DNA of 64,000 nt. Origin: Agarophyton chilense. Taxonomy: Eukaryota > Rhodophyta > Florideophyceae > Gracilariales > Gracilariaceae. Location: positions 62,001 to 126,000 of the forward strand of contig JARGXX010000077.1 of NCBI GenBank assembly GCA_030374765.1, in the 5' to 3' direction. Both the position numbers and the translations under genes were made by a program. The notes below the pieces were generated by a model, which was given only the letters and a program-made list of their open reading frames with translations, was not told where the DNA came from and did no database searches. Positions 18,172 to 27,688 of the stretch are shown in pieces (the first letter of the stretch is position 1; each line of letters begins with the position of its first letter).

Positions 18172-19910
18172 TGTTGTGAGTTACAATAACTCTCGACTGC
18201 ACTCGCGGCGAGATCGTTGACGATGCGCGAACGAGGAGCGCGATCCGGTGACTGAAAGCACACGCACACGGTGCATGGCCACGGGCAAGATCTGTCAAGA
18301 ATCCCTCTGTATTTTCATGTCCCGGTACGGACAAGGACAAGAATCAAAATTTGTCAGTTGTCCACGATTTTCGGGTCGCTTCAGAATCGTTATACAGTAT
18401 CAGATTTGTTTTTAAATTTTAGGTGAGTGTCAATGGAGTTTCTGCAAGCAACACATATCACATCATGTGAGTGCATGCCTGCCTGCTGCACGCGATCGTT
18501 GCTACACGTCAGCTTCTACGCTCATCGTGGGGGTGTCTTCGCAGGATTGTATTCCCGAACCCTGTGTAACAAATGTTAGATATAAAGTCTGCATCGGTGG
18601 CCCAAAAAAGAGAAAATGCGCAAAACAACTCGCGCAACAGATGCCTCATACATGTAAACCCTCGTACATATCAATGCTGCTCCTTGTCGTTCCGTTTTCT
18701 CGCCATCGCTTCGTCGACACTTACTTTTGTTTCACGTTGTCCTTATCAAGCTTTCCTCACTGTTATGGCAGTTTCCAAGTCTCGCAGAACCTGAGACAAC
18801 GTCCGCTCTCCTCCAGCTACCTTTCGTAGTTGATCTCTGCGCTGAACATCTTTGACGTGTCACTCTCCTCTTCTTCTCTGTCGACTCGAGTTCAACGAAA
18901 ATTGTTGTAGTCCACAAACAAGTTTCTCTCACGCAATAGGAAGGCAAAGATCTTTCGAGGTAGTGTTTTATCGTGTCTTGTAATGAAAATCTACGTCGCT
19001 CTGCTTGCGGTGAACAGTCTTGGCGACAGGTAGTGCCTTTTACCACAAAGCAAAGCTCACGTCCCATGCGAATGTGCTGTCGCAACGGTGTTGGTGTGCG
19101 CTTCCGCTTAACCAATCTCCATTCCCGCAAACAAAGTTTCACCCTGCCGTCAACATACTTTCAGATTCAGTGTAGACGGGAGTCTGCACATTCCATGGAC
19201 CATGGAGGAGTATTGTCGGATAACAATGCTTTTCGCGCATGTTACGCAATCTGATGTTCCACTCTCTTCGCATGGCATGGTGGGCAAACATTCGCCCAAG
19301 TCAATGCCCACCATGACCCCTCCATACAAGTCCTTTGGGTCTGGCCTAATCACTATTCGTTTCAATACTGATCCTAGTCACAAATATCAATATCTAAACA
19401 ACTCAAACATACTACATTTCAGCACCATACCGTGCCGTCAGACGCAAAAGCGTTTCTCGAGCTGAGAATCGCCATCGGTCAAATCAATCTAGGTTATATT
19501 TATGATGCACGCAAACAGCAAGATTTCTCTTTTCTTGCGGTATATCTCGGTGAATGTTTCGCAGCGGTACGTCGTCGGCATAGGACCACGATTGCCACTG
19601 CAACTCCAAAAAAATAGATTCAAAATCATTATAGTACAAGTTGAGTAACCCGAAAAACAAATAGTAAGACTTGATGATAATATGTGGGAGGGAGGCGATA
19701 CACCGTTTGAAGCTGAAAGTGAGCCAAAGCCCTGCCCTCGCTACTGCGTCTATCCACCGTACAATAGCAAAGTGCTTGGGCAGGAAAACGTCGAAAACAG
19801 ATGCCCCTCGCCAAAACGGAAGGCACCACATCAACATGTTCCGATAAAAAAGGGACCAAGGCTTTCTTGCAGCATCACGCCAGTACAATTCGCAAACCCA
19901 CCCACTGTAG
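18172..19910. other. Intergenic, no gene recognised
   Basis: Upstream flank of the IBA57-like gene and 3' flank of the large bZIP gene, mostly AT-rich. Open frames on both strands are short, overlap each other and lack motifs. Confidence 0.45.
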
Positions 19911-21779
19911 TTATTGCATGACTGTCATGCGTTTCCGCAGCAGCTCGTTCTCGCCCTTTAGCTGCGCCTCTTTTTCCTTCAGTTGAGCTTCTTTCTTTCT
20001 TTGATCACGAATCTCGGCACGGATGCCGTCCATAATATCCTTTTTTCTAGCGTTAGAACGAGCAGCGGCTTGGCGATTCTTTTTACGCCTTTCTTCGGCT
20101 TTTCTCTCTTTTTCTATGGCCTCGAGCCTGGCAGCTAAAATAGCTTCGTTGCCAGCAAAGGCACCGATTTGCCAGATGAAGCCATCTGTGACGCTCATCC
20201 CAGCGGGTCGCGGTGCCAATGGCTTCGTCCTCACACTCGGCTGTGGAGCAAGCGGCCTTGGCTTCTTGATTATAGTCGGATGGTGCTCTTGTTTCCGCTT
20301 CGCCATGTTCGGCGGCATCGGAAAATCGTGCTCTGACTCAATCATTTCAATGGCATCCTCAACGCAAGGAACGCTGTCTGGGAGCGGAGCAACATCTGAA
20401 CCAGCATTTGAAAGTGTGGAAGAAACAGAGCGAGCGTCCTGATCGCTAGCAATATAGGAACACCAGTCGTCGTCGAAATCCATGCCATGCAAACAACTCT
20501 CGATGCCAGCCGGCAAAGTGCTAGGGTCGGCGGGCAGCATGGGCTGCTCCATGAGTGGCTCAGAAATGCGAACGTGGGGCGGAATGAGAAAGTGATCTGC
20601 AACTTCCAGATGATCAGGTTCGAAGAAAGAAAACGTGGCCGGGGAACCGTGAAGAGGCGATTGATTCAGGGGTCTCGCAAGCGGCGCAGATTCTGGAGAA
20701 CCCAAAGTGGTGACTTGCGGGGAAAGCTTGGGGGGAGAGGGCAGAAACATGGGCGATTGTGACGATACGCTGTCATGGTCTACATAGATGGACGGCTGCT
20801 GCGAGGGTGCATGCAATTGCAGCGGGCGGGAAAATGATGACTGCGAGGGTTTTTGATTGCGTTGGAGCTGCAACTGCTCGCAGGCTTTGTAGTCCTCTTC
20901 GACGTTCGCGATGGGGGCGGGCACACATGTAGAAGCGGAGCCCCTTTCCATGATGGCAAGCTGTTTCATTTGAGTGGCCAGAAGATGATCTATTGAAGGG
21001 TTGTACGAGCTAACGACATCCATACAGGCATCAAAGTAGTCACAAGTGGGCAGATTATTCACTACGGTGACACGAACTTTGCCTTGCCACGAGGCGGCGC
21101 CCTCGCTCATGACGCGCCAAACGGCCTGCGGGAGGCCCGTTAGGTTCTTCAGAAGTGGGTACGGCACAGCGGGCGGACACGAACAGGCTCGGGTTAGCGA
21201 AGAACGACAATTGTTGCAGAATCGCCACTCTCGGTCATGACATTGAAACAGAACGCTGCCTTTAATATCGCCAGTTTCGAAGAGATCCGACGAACAAGTG
21301 AGACAGATGCGCTCACGACGAGTATCGTGCATAATGCGCACATACTGCAGACGAGTGACACGGTCGCGGTCGTTGCGGGTTATGATGCACCACTCGCCGG
21401 TGTTGTTGTCACGGACGTAGCGTCCGACGCGCACGTCGGCCATGACGGTGGGGTCGTGCAAGGGGTGGGTGCGCGCGGTGTAGGTAGTGACGACGAGACC
21501 GCCGGAGAAGCCGGCGCGGTCGGAAAAGAGCGGGATGCCGAGGTAATGCATGGCAATCTTGCCGTTGACGGCGCCGCGCTGCTCTTCGTCGGTGGAGAGG
21601 ATGAAGGACAGGCGTGAGGTGGCGAGAAGCTGAATGTCAACGGGGGGCCTAGGGGGGCGCAGCATGAAGTCCGCTATGCAGTGCTCACGACGCAGCAGCG
21701 CGAGCGCTTTGTTCAAGTCGTGGCCAAGCGTGTCGGCGGCGCACGGGAGATGCGGCGGCGGGTGCAGCGGCGGGGGCAT
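19911..21779 (-). CDS. bZIP protein with Cys-rich N-terminal region
   Basis: A 622-residue probable transcription factor. After a Pro-rich start, residues 14-250 form an unrecognised conserved-looking region with a Cys cluster: CLTCSSDLF, then C-x6-FCNNC and CSCP, which could bind zinc. The middle is Ser/Pro/Gln-rich. The bZIP lies at about 560-622: basic region KKNRQAAARSNARKK followed by a zipper with Ile, Gln, Leu, Leu, Leu, Met at heptad positions. Counted from that register, the usual Arg of N-x7-R is Asn (N-x7-N). The frame is open upstream to about 22103 but has no ATG before 21779, so this start is preferred. The gene is divergent from the glycosyltransferase. Confidence 0.8.
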   Translation of the reverse strand: MPPPLHPPPHLPCAADTLGHDLNKALALLRREHCIADFMLRPPRPPVDIQLLATSRLSFILSTDEEQRGAVNGKIAMHYLGIPLFSDRAGFSGGLVVTTYTARTHPLHDPTVMADVRVGRYVRDNNTGEWCIITRNDRDRVTRLQYVRIMHDTRRERICLTCSSDLFETGDIKGSVLFQCHDREWRFCNNCRSSLTRACSCPPAVPYPLLKNLTGLPQAVWRVMSEGAASWQGKVRVTVVNNLPTCDYFDACMDVVSSYNPSIDHLLATQMKQLAIMERGSASTCVPAPIANVEEDYKACEQLQLQRNQKPSQSSFSRPLQLHAPSQQPSIYVDHDSVSSQSPMFLPSPPKLSPQVTTLGSPESAPLARPLNQSPLHGSPATFSFFEPDHLEVADHFLIPPHVRISEPLMEQPMLPADPSTLPAGIESCLHGMDFDDDWCSYIASDQDARSVSSTLSNAGSDVAPLPDSVPCVEDAIEMIESEHDFPMPPNMAKRKQEHHPTIIKKPRPLAPQPSVRTKPLAPRPAGMSVTDGFIWQIGAFAGNEAILAARLEAIEKERKAEERRKKNRQAAARSNARKKDIMDGIRAEIRDQRKKEAQLKEKEAQLKGENELLRKRMTVMQ

Positions 21780-22137
21780 GGGAGCATTCGGGGAGGGGGA
21801 AGGGGGAGGAAGGGGAGGGCAGGAGGAGGGGGGTGTAGCGTGGGCTGTGGAAGAGGATGGTAAGGTGTGATGGCAACCAGACGCGGACGGCGGCGGAGAA
21901 AGATGGTGGATGGAACGTCGTGTTGGGGTGGAGTGGGAGAACAGCGGCGCAAGGGCGGCGGCGCTGTTGTGGCGGCGCGCTGTTGGCGCGCGTGGCGCCA
22001 CTCGCCGGTGGCGCGGCGCTTGCACGCGCAAGCGGCGAGGACGAGCGCCGGCTGGCGCACCGCCATGTGGCGCCCGTGCACTGGACGATCCCCCGACTGA
22101 CACCGATCTGTTTACAGCGACCTACCCCGCTGGAGCG
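21780..22137. promoter_or_regulatory. Shared upstream region of bZIP and glycosyltransferase
   Basis: A 358-bp very GC-rich gap between divergent ATGs. Frames on both strands stay open through it because of base composition, so the exact starts are uncertain. Confidence 0.35.
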
Positions 22138-24120
22138 ATGGCGATCGGACGCGACGACAGCGCCTTTGCTCGAAGAGGGCGGAGCGCGCGCGGCGCGATG
22201 GGGGCGACGCGTTGTCCGATGGAGAGCGGCCTCATGCTGCGCGCGCGACTGCGCAAGATGAAGGGCTCTCGCACGCGTATTGCCGCCGTCGCCGTCGGCT
22301 CCGCCGCACGAAGACCGTGTCTCGTTGCGTTGCTGCTGCTCCCGTTGCTGCTGCTGCTGCTCTGGACGCGTCCGCGTCGCCCCTTCCGCCCGTCGCCGCC
22401 CGGCTTGCTGCCGCCTGCCGCCCCCGCCGTCGTCGTCCCGTCGCACCGCACCTCCGCTGAACCACACCCCTTCACCGGCGTTCTGGTTCTCGCTCATCGC
22501 CTCAACTTCTCGCAAACCGCTGTTACGGTTGATAATGTGCTACAGCTTACCCGAAGCGCCAACCTCAGCCTCACTGTGTACCACTTTTCCAGCGCCTCTC
22601 TCAGCGCTCTCAACCATCTGTCCGCGTTGCATCGCTTGCACGACTCGTCGCGCCCATATGAGGATGCACTAGCGCCACTGCGAACCAAAGGCGCACTCAT
22701 AGTGCGCGCTGGCGTCGTGCTACCCCCCAACGCGTTTACGCACCTTGCGCACATGTTGCAGCAGCATGCAAATCGCCACGACATTGCGGTCATCTCGCTG
22801 GGTGCCTCTCCGCCGCGCTCAAAGCTGCGCGCGTCTCTGCCCGATCACCAATTGTCTTCATGGAACAACCTTTCGGTGCAGGCCCCCTTCCTTTCGCCAT
22901 TGCTGTACGGTCCGGCGTTGGACGCCTTTCTGCCGCTGTCGTCGGAGCTTACTGCCACGGTGGCGCACTTTGACGAGTGGTTGCAACTGCGTCGCTCGGA
23001 TTGGTATCACTACCCCAGTGGGCTGGGCGTGGACAATACGCCGCTGGGTATGAGCGCTCTTCCGGGCGCAAATTGGACGCGTGCGCCGTGGAATATTTGG
23101 TTCTCCAAGTTTCTTAGCGAGTATGATATGTTTGTACTGCATGCGCCACCACCACCGGACGGAGAAGAGCAGCCCGTGACCAACGGCACGTTGAAAGCGT
23201 TTGACGCGGGCGGGGTGGCGGTGCGGCCCGCGCGTTTCGAGGCGGCCGTAGAGAAGCTTGGGCAGCTGGCGCACGAACAGGGCGGGGTGTTGTCGTTCAC
23301 GCTGGTGAATGAGATTTTCTTGACGACGGCGCGGTCGTGGCTTTGTAACGTGGACGTTGGGGGGTTCCGACCGCGCGGTCTTGTGTGGGCGGCGACGGAT
23401 GCAAAGACGCAACACGAGTTGGAGGGCGTGGAGGGAAGCGCGACTGTGCTTTTGGATGATGTGAAAGGCGGCAAGGACACGGGGCACGAATTTGGCAACC
23501 CGGGGTACTGGCGCTTGATGTTGGAGCGAACGCAGCTAATTGGGGAGCTGTTGGGGCAGGAGATTTCGGTGTTTGCCTTCGAGACAGACGCGATTTGGCT
23601 TGAGGACCCACAGCCTTGGATCGAGGCGTTGGTGCAGCAGGAGGCGGACATTGTGGGGACGATTAATACGCGGATGGAGGTTTCAGGTAACTTTTTCTTT
23701 CTGCGGGCGACTCTGGCGACGCGTAGAGTGTGGGCGGAGGTGGTGCGCGGATTTGAAAAGGCGTATGACAAGGCGAGGTTGGATCGAAAGAGGGCGGACT
23801 CGTGGACGTACATTGAGAACGACCAGTCGTTGTTGACGAATCTGGTGCTGAGGAATGAAACGTGGCGGCTGCGGTACCCACTGTCGTTCCTAACGCTTGA
23901 CATGGAGAAGTTTGTGGACGGGCGGTGGTACAAGACGGATGAAGGGTTTTACACAAGTGAGCGGGCGAGACGGCCGGTGGTGATTAACAACAACTTTTTG
24001 ATTGGGGTGAAGGAGAAGACGGAGCGGGCGAAGAAGTGGGGGCATTGGTTCTGGGACGAGGAGAAGCAGCGGTGCAAGACGGAGGCGGTGCGGCGGGCGA
24101 TTCGCGAGGGAGTGAGGTAG
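22138..24120 (+). CDS. Type II membrane glycosyltransferase (nucleotide-diphospho-sugar transferase type)
   Basis: About 660 residues. A basic cytosolic tail precedes a single signal anchor at about residues 60-76 (PCLVALLLLPLLLLLLW) and a Pro-rich stem, the layout of a Golgi glycosyltransferase. The first lumenal part (HPFTGVLVLAHRLNFSQTAV onward) is GT-A-like and contains WYHYPSGLGVDNTP. The second part has the DxD-type motif FETDAIWLEDPQPW near 480-493, then DIVGTINTR, GNFFFLRATLATRRVW, YIENDQSLLTNLV and RWYKTDEGF, the pattern of the nucleotide-diphospho-sugar transferase (GT77-like) family of plant wall enzymes. A role in wall polysaccharide or glycoprotein synthesis is inferred. ATG 22138 was chosen because it puts the anchor near the N-terminus; ATG 21910 or Met codons just downstream are alternatives. 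Confidence 0.8.
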   Translation: MAIGRDDSAFARRGRSARGAMGATRCPMESGLMLRARLRKMKGSRTRIAAVAVGSAARRPCLVALLLLPLLLLLLWTRPRRPFRPSPPGLLPPAAPAVVVPSHRTSAEPHPFTGVLVLAHRLNFSQTAVTVDNVLQLTRSANLSLTVYHFSSASLSALNHLSALHRLHDSSRPYEDALAPLRTKGALIVRAGVVLPPNAFTHLAHMLQQHANRHDIAVISLGASPPRSKLRASLPDHQLSSWNNLSVQAPFLSPLLYGPALDAFLPLSSELTATVAHFDEWLQLRRSDWYHYPSGLGVDNTPLGMSALPGANWTRAPWNIWFSKFLSEYDMFVLHAPPPPDGEEQPVTNGTLKAFDAGGVAVRPARFEAAVEKLGQLAHEQGGVLSFTLVNEIFLTTARSWLCNVDVGGFRPRGLVWAATDAKTQHELEGVEGSATVLLDDVKGGKDTGHEFGNPGYWRLMLERTQLIGELLGQEISVFAFETDAIWLEDPQPWIEALVQQEADIVGTINTRMEVSGNFFFLRATLATRRVWAEVVRGFEKAYDKARLDRKRADSWTYIENDQSLLTNLVLRNETWRLRYPLSFLTLDMEKFVDGRWYKTDEGFYTSERARRPVVINNNFLIGVKEKTERAKKWGHWFWDEEKQRCKTEAVRRAIREGVR

Positions 24121-24298
24121 GTTGACGGTGAAGGGCACATGGATGTGTGTGTGTGTTTGATGTGGAAATTGGCGCTTTTGGTTGGGCAGAATTTTTATTA
24201 GCAGAAGGTAAAAGGTAAAAGCAAGGCGCGCACGAGCACGGGCCGGATGCGCCGCAAGCGTTGCATATCTAGTAAGCGGCGCGTTGAGCGACAAAGCG

Positions 24299-25060
24299 TC
24301 ATGGAGGACGTGACACAGTGGTGCGCAAAGAAAGATTCTCCTGACGTAGACGTCGTTCAGTGGCGGTGAGAAGGGCGGCGCGACGCGAAAAATGCTCCAA
24401 TTGCTGCTTGAGACGTTGTAAACGTTGTTTGCGCTTGAGATTGCTTCGTTGCGCTGACTCGCGGTTGCGCGCCTTTCGTAGCTCCACCTTGAGACGACGC
24501 GCATCGCGCGGGCTTGACGGCGGATCGCTGTGCGACGACGAGCTGTATGACCAGACGTGCGGCGGCGGCGGCGACGGCGTTGGGGCTGGGGCCAAGCGTA
24601 GCAGACGGCGCGTGGGCTGTGGGTGCGACTGCGACTGCGACTGCGACTGCGACTGCGACTGCGACTGCGACTGCGACTGCGACTGCGACGGCAACGGCAA
24701 CGGCGCGCATAAGGACGACGACGACGACGACGGTGGTGGTTGCGGGAGCGACGGCGGAAGCACGACAAACGGCGGTAGAGACGGCGGCGGCAGACAAGGC
24801 GGCGGCAGACAAGGCGGCGGCAGACAAGGCGGCGGCAGACAAGGCGGCGGCAGACAAGGCGGCGGCAGAGACGGCGGCGGCAGAGACGGCGGCGGTAGCG
24901 ACGGCGGCGGTAGCGGCGCGAGCCACGGCGGCGACACGCACTTGTCGGTCACCAGAAGCTGCGCCACGGCGATTCTGCGGCACGCGGAGGCGGCGGTAGC
25001 GGTCATGGCGGACGTGGGCGCAGCAGTCGCACGGCGTGTGCTCGGGGCGGCAAACGCCAT
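24299..25060 (-). CDS. Small bZIP transcription factor with repetitive N-terminus
   Basis: A 253-residue protein from the first ATG. Residues 50-105 are (PPPCL/PPPSL)n pentads; residues about 125-148 are a (Ser-Gln)n run. The C-terminal bZIP begins RKARNRESAQRSNLKRKQRL and continues with Leu, Phe, Leu, Leu, Leu at heptad positions and QENLSL near the end. In this register the residue eight after the conserved Asn is again Asn, not Arg, exactly as in the neighbouring bZIP. Its upstream gap holds a perfect CRE palindrome. It runs convergent with the glycosyltransferase. Confidence 0.82.
   Translation of the reverse strand: MAFAAPSTRRATAAPTSAMTATAASACRRIAVAQLLVTDKCVSPPWLAPLPPPSLPPPSLPPPSLPPPCLPPPCLPPPCLPPPCLPPPCLPPPSLPPFVVLPPSLPQPPPSSSSSSLCAPLPLPSQSQSQSQSQSQSQSQSQSQSHPQPTRRLLRLAPAPTPSPPPPHVWSYSSSSHSDPPSSPRDARRLKVELRKARNRESAQRSNLKRKQRLQRLKQQLEHFSRRAALLTATERRLRQENLSLRTTVSRPP
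24624..24689. repeat. 6-bp tandem repeat coding for Ser-Gln
   Basis: Eleven or so TGCGAC units on the plus strand encode the (SQ)n tract of the bZIP gene on the minus strand. Other frames also stay open through it, which creates spurious open frames. Confidence 0.9.
24781..24915. repeat. 15-bp tandem repeat coding for Pro-rich pentads
   Basis: About nine copies of GGCGGCGGCAGACAA and close variants (AGAGAC, TAGCGAC) encode the PPPCL/PPPSL repeats of the small bZIP protein on the minus strand. Confidence 0.9.
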
Positions 25061-25303
25061 CAACGCTCAAAAGGCATGCTCAAGAGCCACGCTTTCAAAA
25101 GCTACGCACAAAAGGCTACGCTCAAAAGGCTACGCTCAAAGGCGACAGGCTCGCGTGTGGCGGCGCGTGCGCGTGACGTCAGCATGCGCCGCGCAGCCAA
25201 TGCATGCGTGGCACGTCGCGTTAGAACCATAGCCACGTATGTGGCCTGTCCACGTGGCCACGATGCGCGCGTGGCATGGGCAGTCTCCAGGGGGGTGTGT
25301 CTC
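25061..25303 (-). promoter_or_regulatory. Upstream region of the small bZIP gene with CRE and G-box
   Basis: A 243-bp gap. It holds a perfect CRE palindrome TGACGTCA at 25174-25181, CCAAT at 25197-25201, and a perfect G-box palindrome CACGTG at 25251-25256. CRE and G-box are classic bZIP targets. At 25071-25146 a degenerate tandem repeat of AAAAGGCTACGCTC-like units abuts the start codon. Confidence 0.5.
25071..25146. repeat. 14-bp degenerate tandem repeat just upstream of the bZIP start
   Basis: About five copies related to AAAAGGCTACGCTC are present, the last three nearly identical. Confidence 0.7.
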
Positions 25304-27028
25304 TCACTCTCTCAGCGCCGCAATGGATGAGGCAAGCGCGAATGCGCGCAGCAGGTGAGGCGCATGCGACACGCGCACCAACACAGCGCCGCCGTCGACG
25401 CGCTGCGTAAAGCGAGCGCGCGCGCCGTCGGGGAAGCGCAGCTCAAGCGTTCCGTCGCGTCGCGCGCGCACCAGCTGCCAGCGTTGCGCGTGCGGCCGTT
25501 GCGCGTGCGGCCGTTGCGCGTGCGGCCGTTGCGCGTGCAGAAACCATACGCGCACTTGCTCATGAGCCTTTTGCGTGCGTAACGCCACGATAGCGTCGTC
25601 CGCGCCACATACGCGAAGCACCAATGCGCGGTCCGTCGCGTGTAGAGCGCACTCGCGTGCGTTGAGACGTGCCGCGCTTGTGGTGCACACGCTGTTGTGC
25701 GCCGCTTCGTACGCGCTGCCCAACGGTATCCACCGTTGCTTGTCGCTATTGCTGTCGCCATCGTCGTTGCGCGCAGCCGCCGCCGCCGCGAATATCTCCA
25801 CCATTATGCTGCTGCCCAGCGTGCTGCTGCTCAGCCGCACCGTGCGCGCCAGCAGCTTCGTAGCAGCCCCGCCTGTCGCCCCTCCCGCCTGCAGCGCGCT
25901 CCACGCTTCCGTGCGCTCTACGCTGCCGCCGCCGCGCGCCAAGCGCCGCTGCTGCGCCGCGTGCACCCACTCGATGCGCCTCCACTCCTCAGCTTCGTGC
26001 ACTGCAGCCGGCGCCGCAGCCATTGTGCTCACCTCCCACGCCTGTCCGTCCCACTGCCGTCCCGCCGTCTCTTCAAAGCTGCGCGCCATTGCCTCAATCT
26101 TTGCCTGTGCTACCCGCTCGTCAAACGTTTCGTTGTCGCGTCCCATTGCCCCCGATCGCCAGAACGGCTGCTTGAAGTGCGCGTACCATAGCTGCAGCGT
26201 TTCGTGCCAACTCTCGTCCAGATCCGCCCCGTCCTCGCGCCCTGTGATTGTGTCGTCATGCGGCACAACATATTTGCACACCGCTATCGAGTAACTCCGG
26301 TAACTCATCGGGTGCATCATGTGCGTGTGCCACACAATGTCAGTGTCGAACGTCGGAACCAGCACCGTCTCCACATGTTTCGCCTTCAGCTCCAGGAACA
26401 TAAAGTACCGCCGCACAGCCTCCCCGATAAAATTCACGTGTCGGTACTGCGGAAAGATTCCGACGTGCCTATAAAACATCATCTGTCGTTCACACGCAGC
26501 AATCACGTCATATCCAATCTGTGACTGTCCTGCGTCACCTGCATCGCCGTCAGACCCCTGTCTCAGCTCTTCCGTCTCGTCCAATAGTCCGTCGCGCAGA
26601 TATATGTTTTCAAACGACTCGTGCCCGAAATACCTGCTCCACAACGCGCGCGCTTTCTTCAGTCCGCGCTGTCGTTTCCGACGCGACACAAGCGCATGGT
26701 CTATAATTACGCCCACCCCGCGCTTATCGCATGCACCCCACATGCTCTTCGAGTCGACGGCGTACTTTTTAGGGCACAGCATATGTACCATCCACACCCA
26801 TTGCACATCTAGAGGCGCAGCCAGTTCGTGCGCCCGTATTCCGAGCTCCCGCGCCTGTACAAGCAACGGAATCCACACCTGTTCGTAGCGCCGAAGAGAG
26901 TTGCGCAGCGTTCGACGATTCGTGTACAACGCTGGGTATTGTTCCACTTCGCAGAGCAGGTCTAGCAGAAACTGAACGCGTTTCACCAGCTCTCGGTGCA
27001 GCTGTGCGCGCGATAAGTTCGCATTCAT
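25304..27028 (-). CDS. Glycine-rich domain protein (GRDP/DUF1399 family)
   Basis: A 574-residue protein. The family hallmarks are two histidine motifs: DVQWVWMVHMLCPKKY at about 74-89 and PTFDTDIVWHTHMMHPMSY at 225-243, the latter almost matching the plant GRDP consensus. SWHETLQLWYAHFKQPFWRSGAMGR near 273-297 corresponds to the conserved W-x3-F-x2-YWRAGAMYR segment. The C-terminal half is Ala-rich and includes HAQRP repeated three times, encoded by a 15-bp repeat at 25481-25540; the glycine-rich tail of plant members is not present. Plant GRDPs affect stress responses, but the biochemical role is unknown. Clear ATG start, no intron. Confidence 0.88.
   Translation of the reverse strand: MNANLSRAQLHRELVKRVQFLLDLLCEVEQYPALYTNRRTLRNSLRRYEQVWIPLLVQARELGIRAHELAAPLDVQWVWMVHMLCPKKYAVDSKSMWGACDKRGVGVIIDHALVSRRKRQRGLKKARALWSRYFGHESFENIYLRDGLLDETEELRQGSDGDAGDAGQSQIGYDVIAACERQMMFYRHVGIFPQYRHVNFIGEAVRRYFMFLELKAKHVETVLVPTFDTDIVWHTHMMHPMSYRSYSIAVCKYVVPHDDTITGREDGADLDESWHETLQLWYAHFKQPFWRSGAMGRDNETFDERVAQAKIEAMARSFEETAGRQWDGQAWEVSTMAAAPAAVHEAEEWRRIEWVHAAQQRRLARGGGSVERTEAWSALQAGGATGGAATKLLARTVRLSSSTLGSSIMVEIFAAAAAARNDDGDSNSDKQRWIPLGSAYEAAHNSVCTTSAARLNARECALHATDRALVLRVCGADDAIVALRTQKAHEQVRVWFLHAQRPHAQRPHAQRPHAQRWQLVRARRDGTLELRFPDGARARFTQRVDGGAVLVRVSHAPHLLRAFALASSIAALRE
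25481..25540. repeat. 15-bp tandem repeat in the GRDP gene
   Basis: Four near-identical CGTTGCGCGTGCGGC-type units encode HAQRP pentads on the minus strand. Confidence 0.85.
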
Positions 27029-27688
27029 GGTGGTAACCCTACGGTGCCGGCTGCAGGGATGCTTACTGGCGGGAGGGAGCCAAGGATGGTAAGGAGGGCA
27101 GCGGGCGGCAAGGGGGACAGGGGAGCAAGCACAGCGAAAGTGGCGAAGGTGGTGCAGTTGGGGAGCGCCCTAACGCAACACTTATCTCAACTGCCGAGCT
27201 GGCCTCTGATGCCTGATGGCAACTTGCTGTCATCACTCACAAGCACCACGTGTTCTTGAAGGCAAGTACGTGTAGCCCTTCGTTAAATGTTTTTCTGTTT
27301 TTTGGAGTAGTTGACTTAGAATAAACTATTAGAAACAATTCAAATAGCCCTTTTTAATGAAGATTTTCTTCCTTACTGTTTAGACCCTCATTTTCAGCTC
27401 AATCCCTATTTTGAAATAAGAGAAGGACTTTGGACCACAATTTTTTGTGTGACACATATACGCATATCCGTTATATCAACTTAGATGTATATGAGGGGTG
27501 TGCGATTGCGGAACAAGGCGCAAGCTGATAAGCAGACATTCAGCGATGGATATTTTCTTGCGCCACTGATGTCAAAACAGATGTTTCAGAACTTTCTGCA
27601 TACAGACATGCTTGTGCAACAAGACATCTCTTTTTGTCATCTTTAACTTTTTTTAATAATGTCCATGACAAAAATAGCACCGACAGCG
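27029..27688. other. Island edge, no gene recognised
   Basis: The first 230 bp are the GC-rich upstream flank of the GRDP gene. From about 27.26 kb the sequence becomes AT-rich and leads into the first LTR. Confidence 0.5.

Noticed and set aside
21780-22103. N-terminal extension of the large bZIP up to 22103
   Set aside because: The frame begins with GTG and has no ATG in this stretch. Composition is low-complexity and it overlaps the divergent gene's upstream region.
24781-24915. A CRISPR-like array
   Set aside because: Units are contiguous 15-bp copies without spacers and encode Pro-rich pentads of a bZIP gene.
24360-25232. Long plus-strand frames rich in Gly-Asp or Ala-Thr across the bZIP repeats
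   Set aside because: They are open only because 6- and 15-bp repeats lack stops in all frames; the minus strand holds a true bZIP domain.
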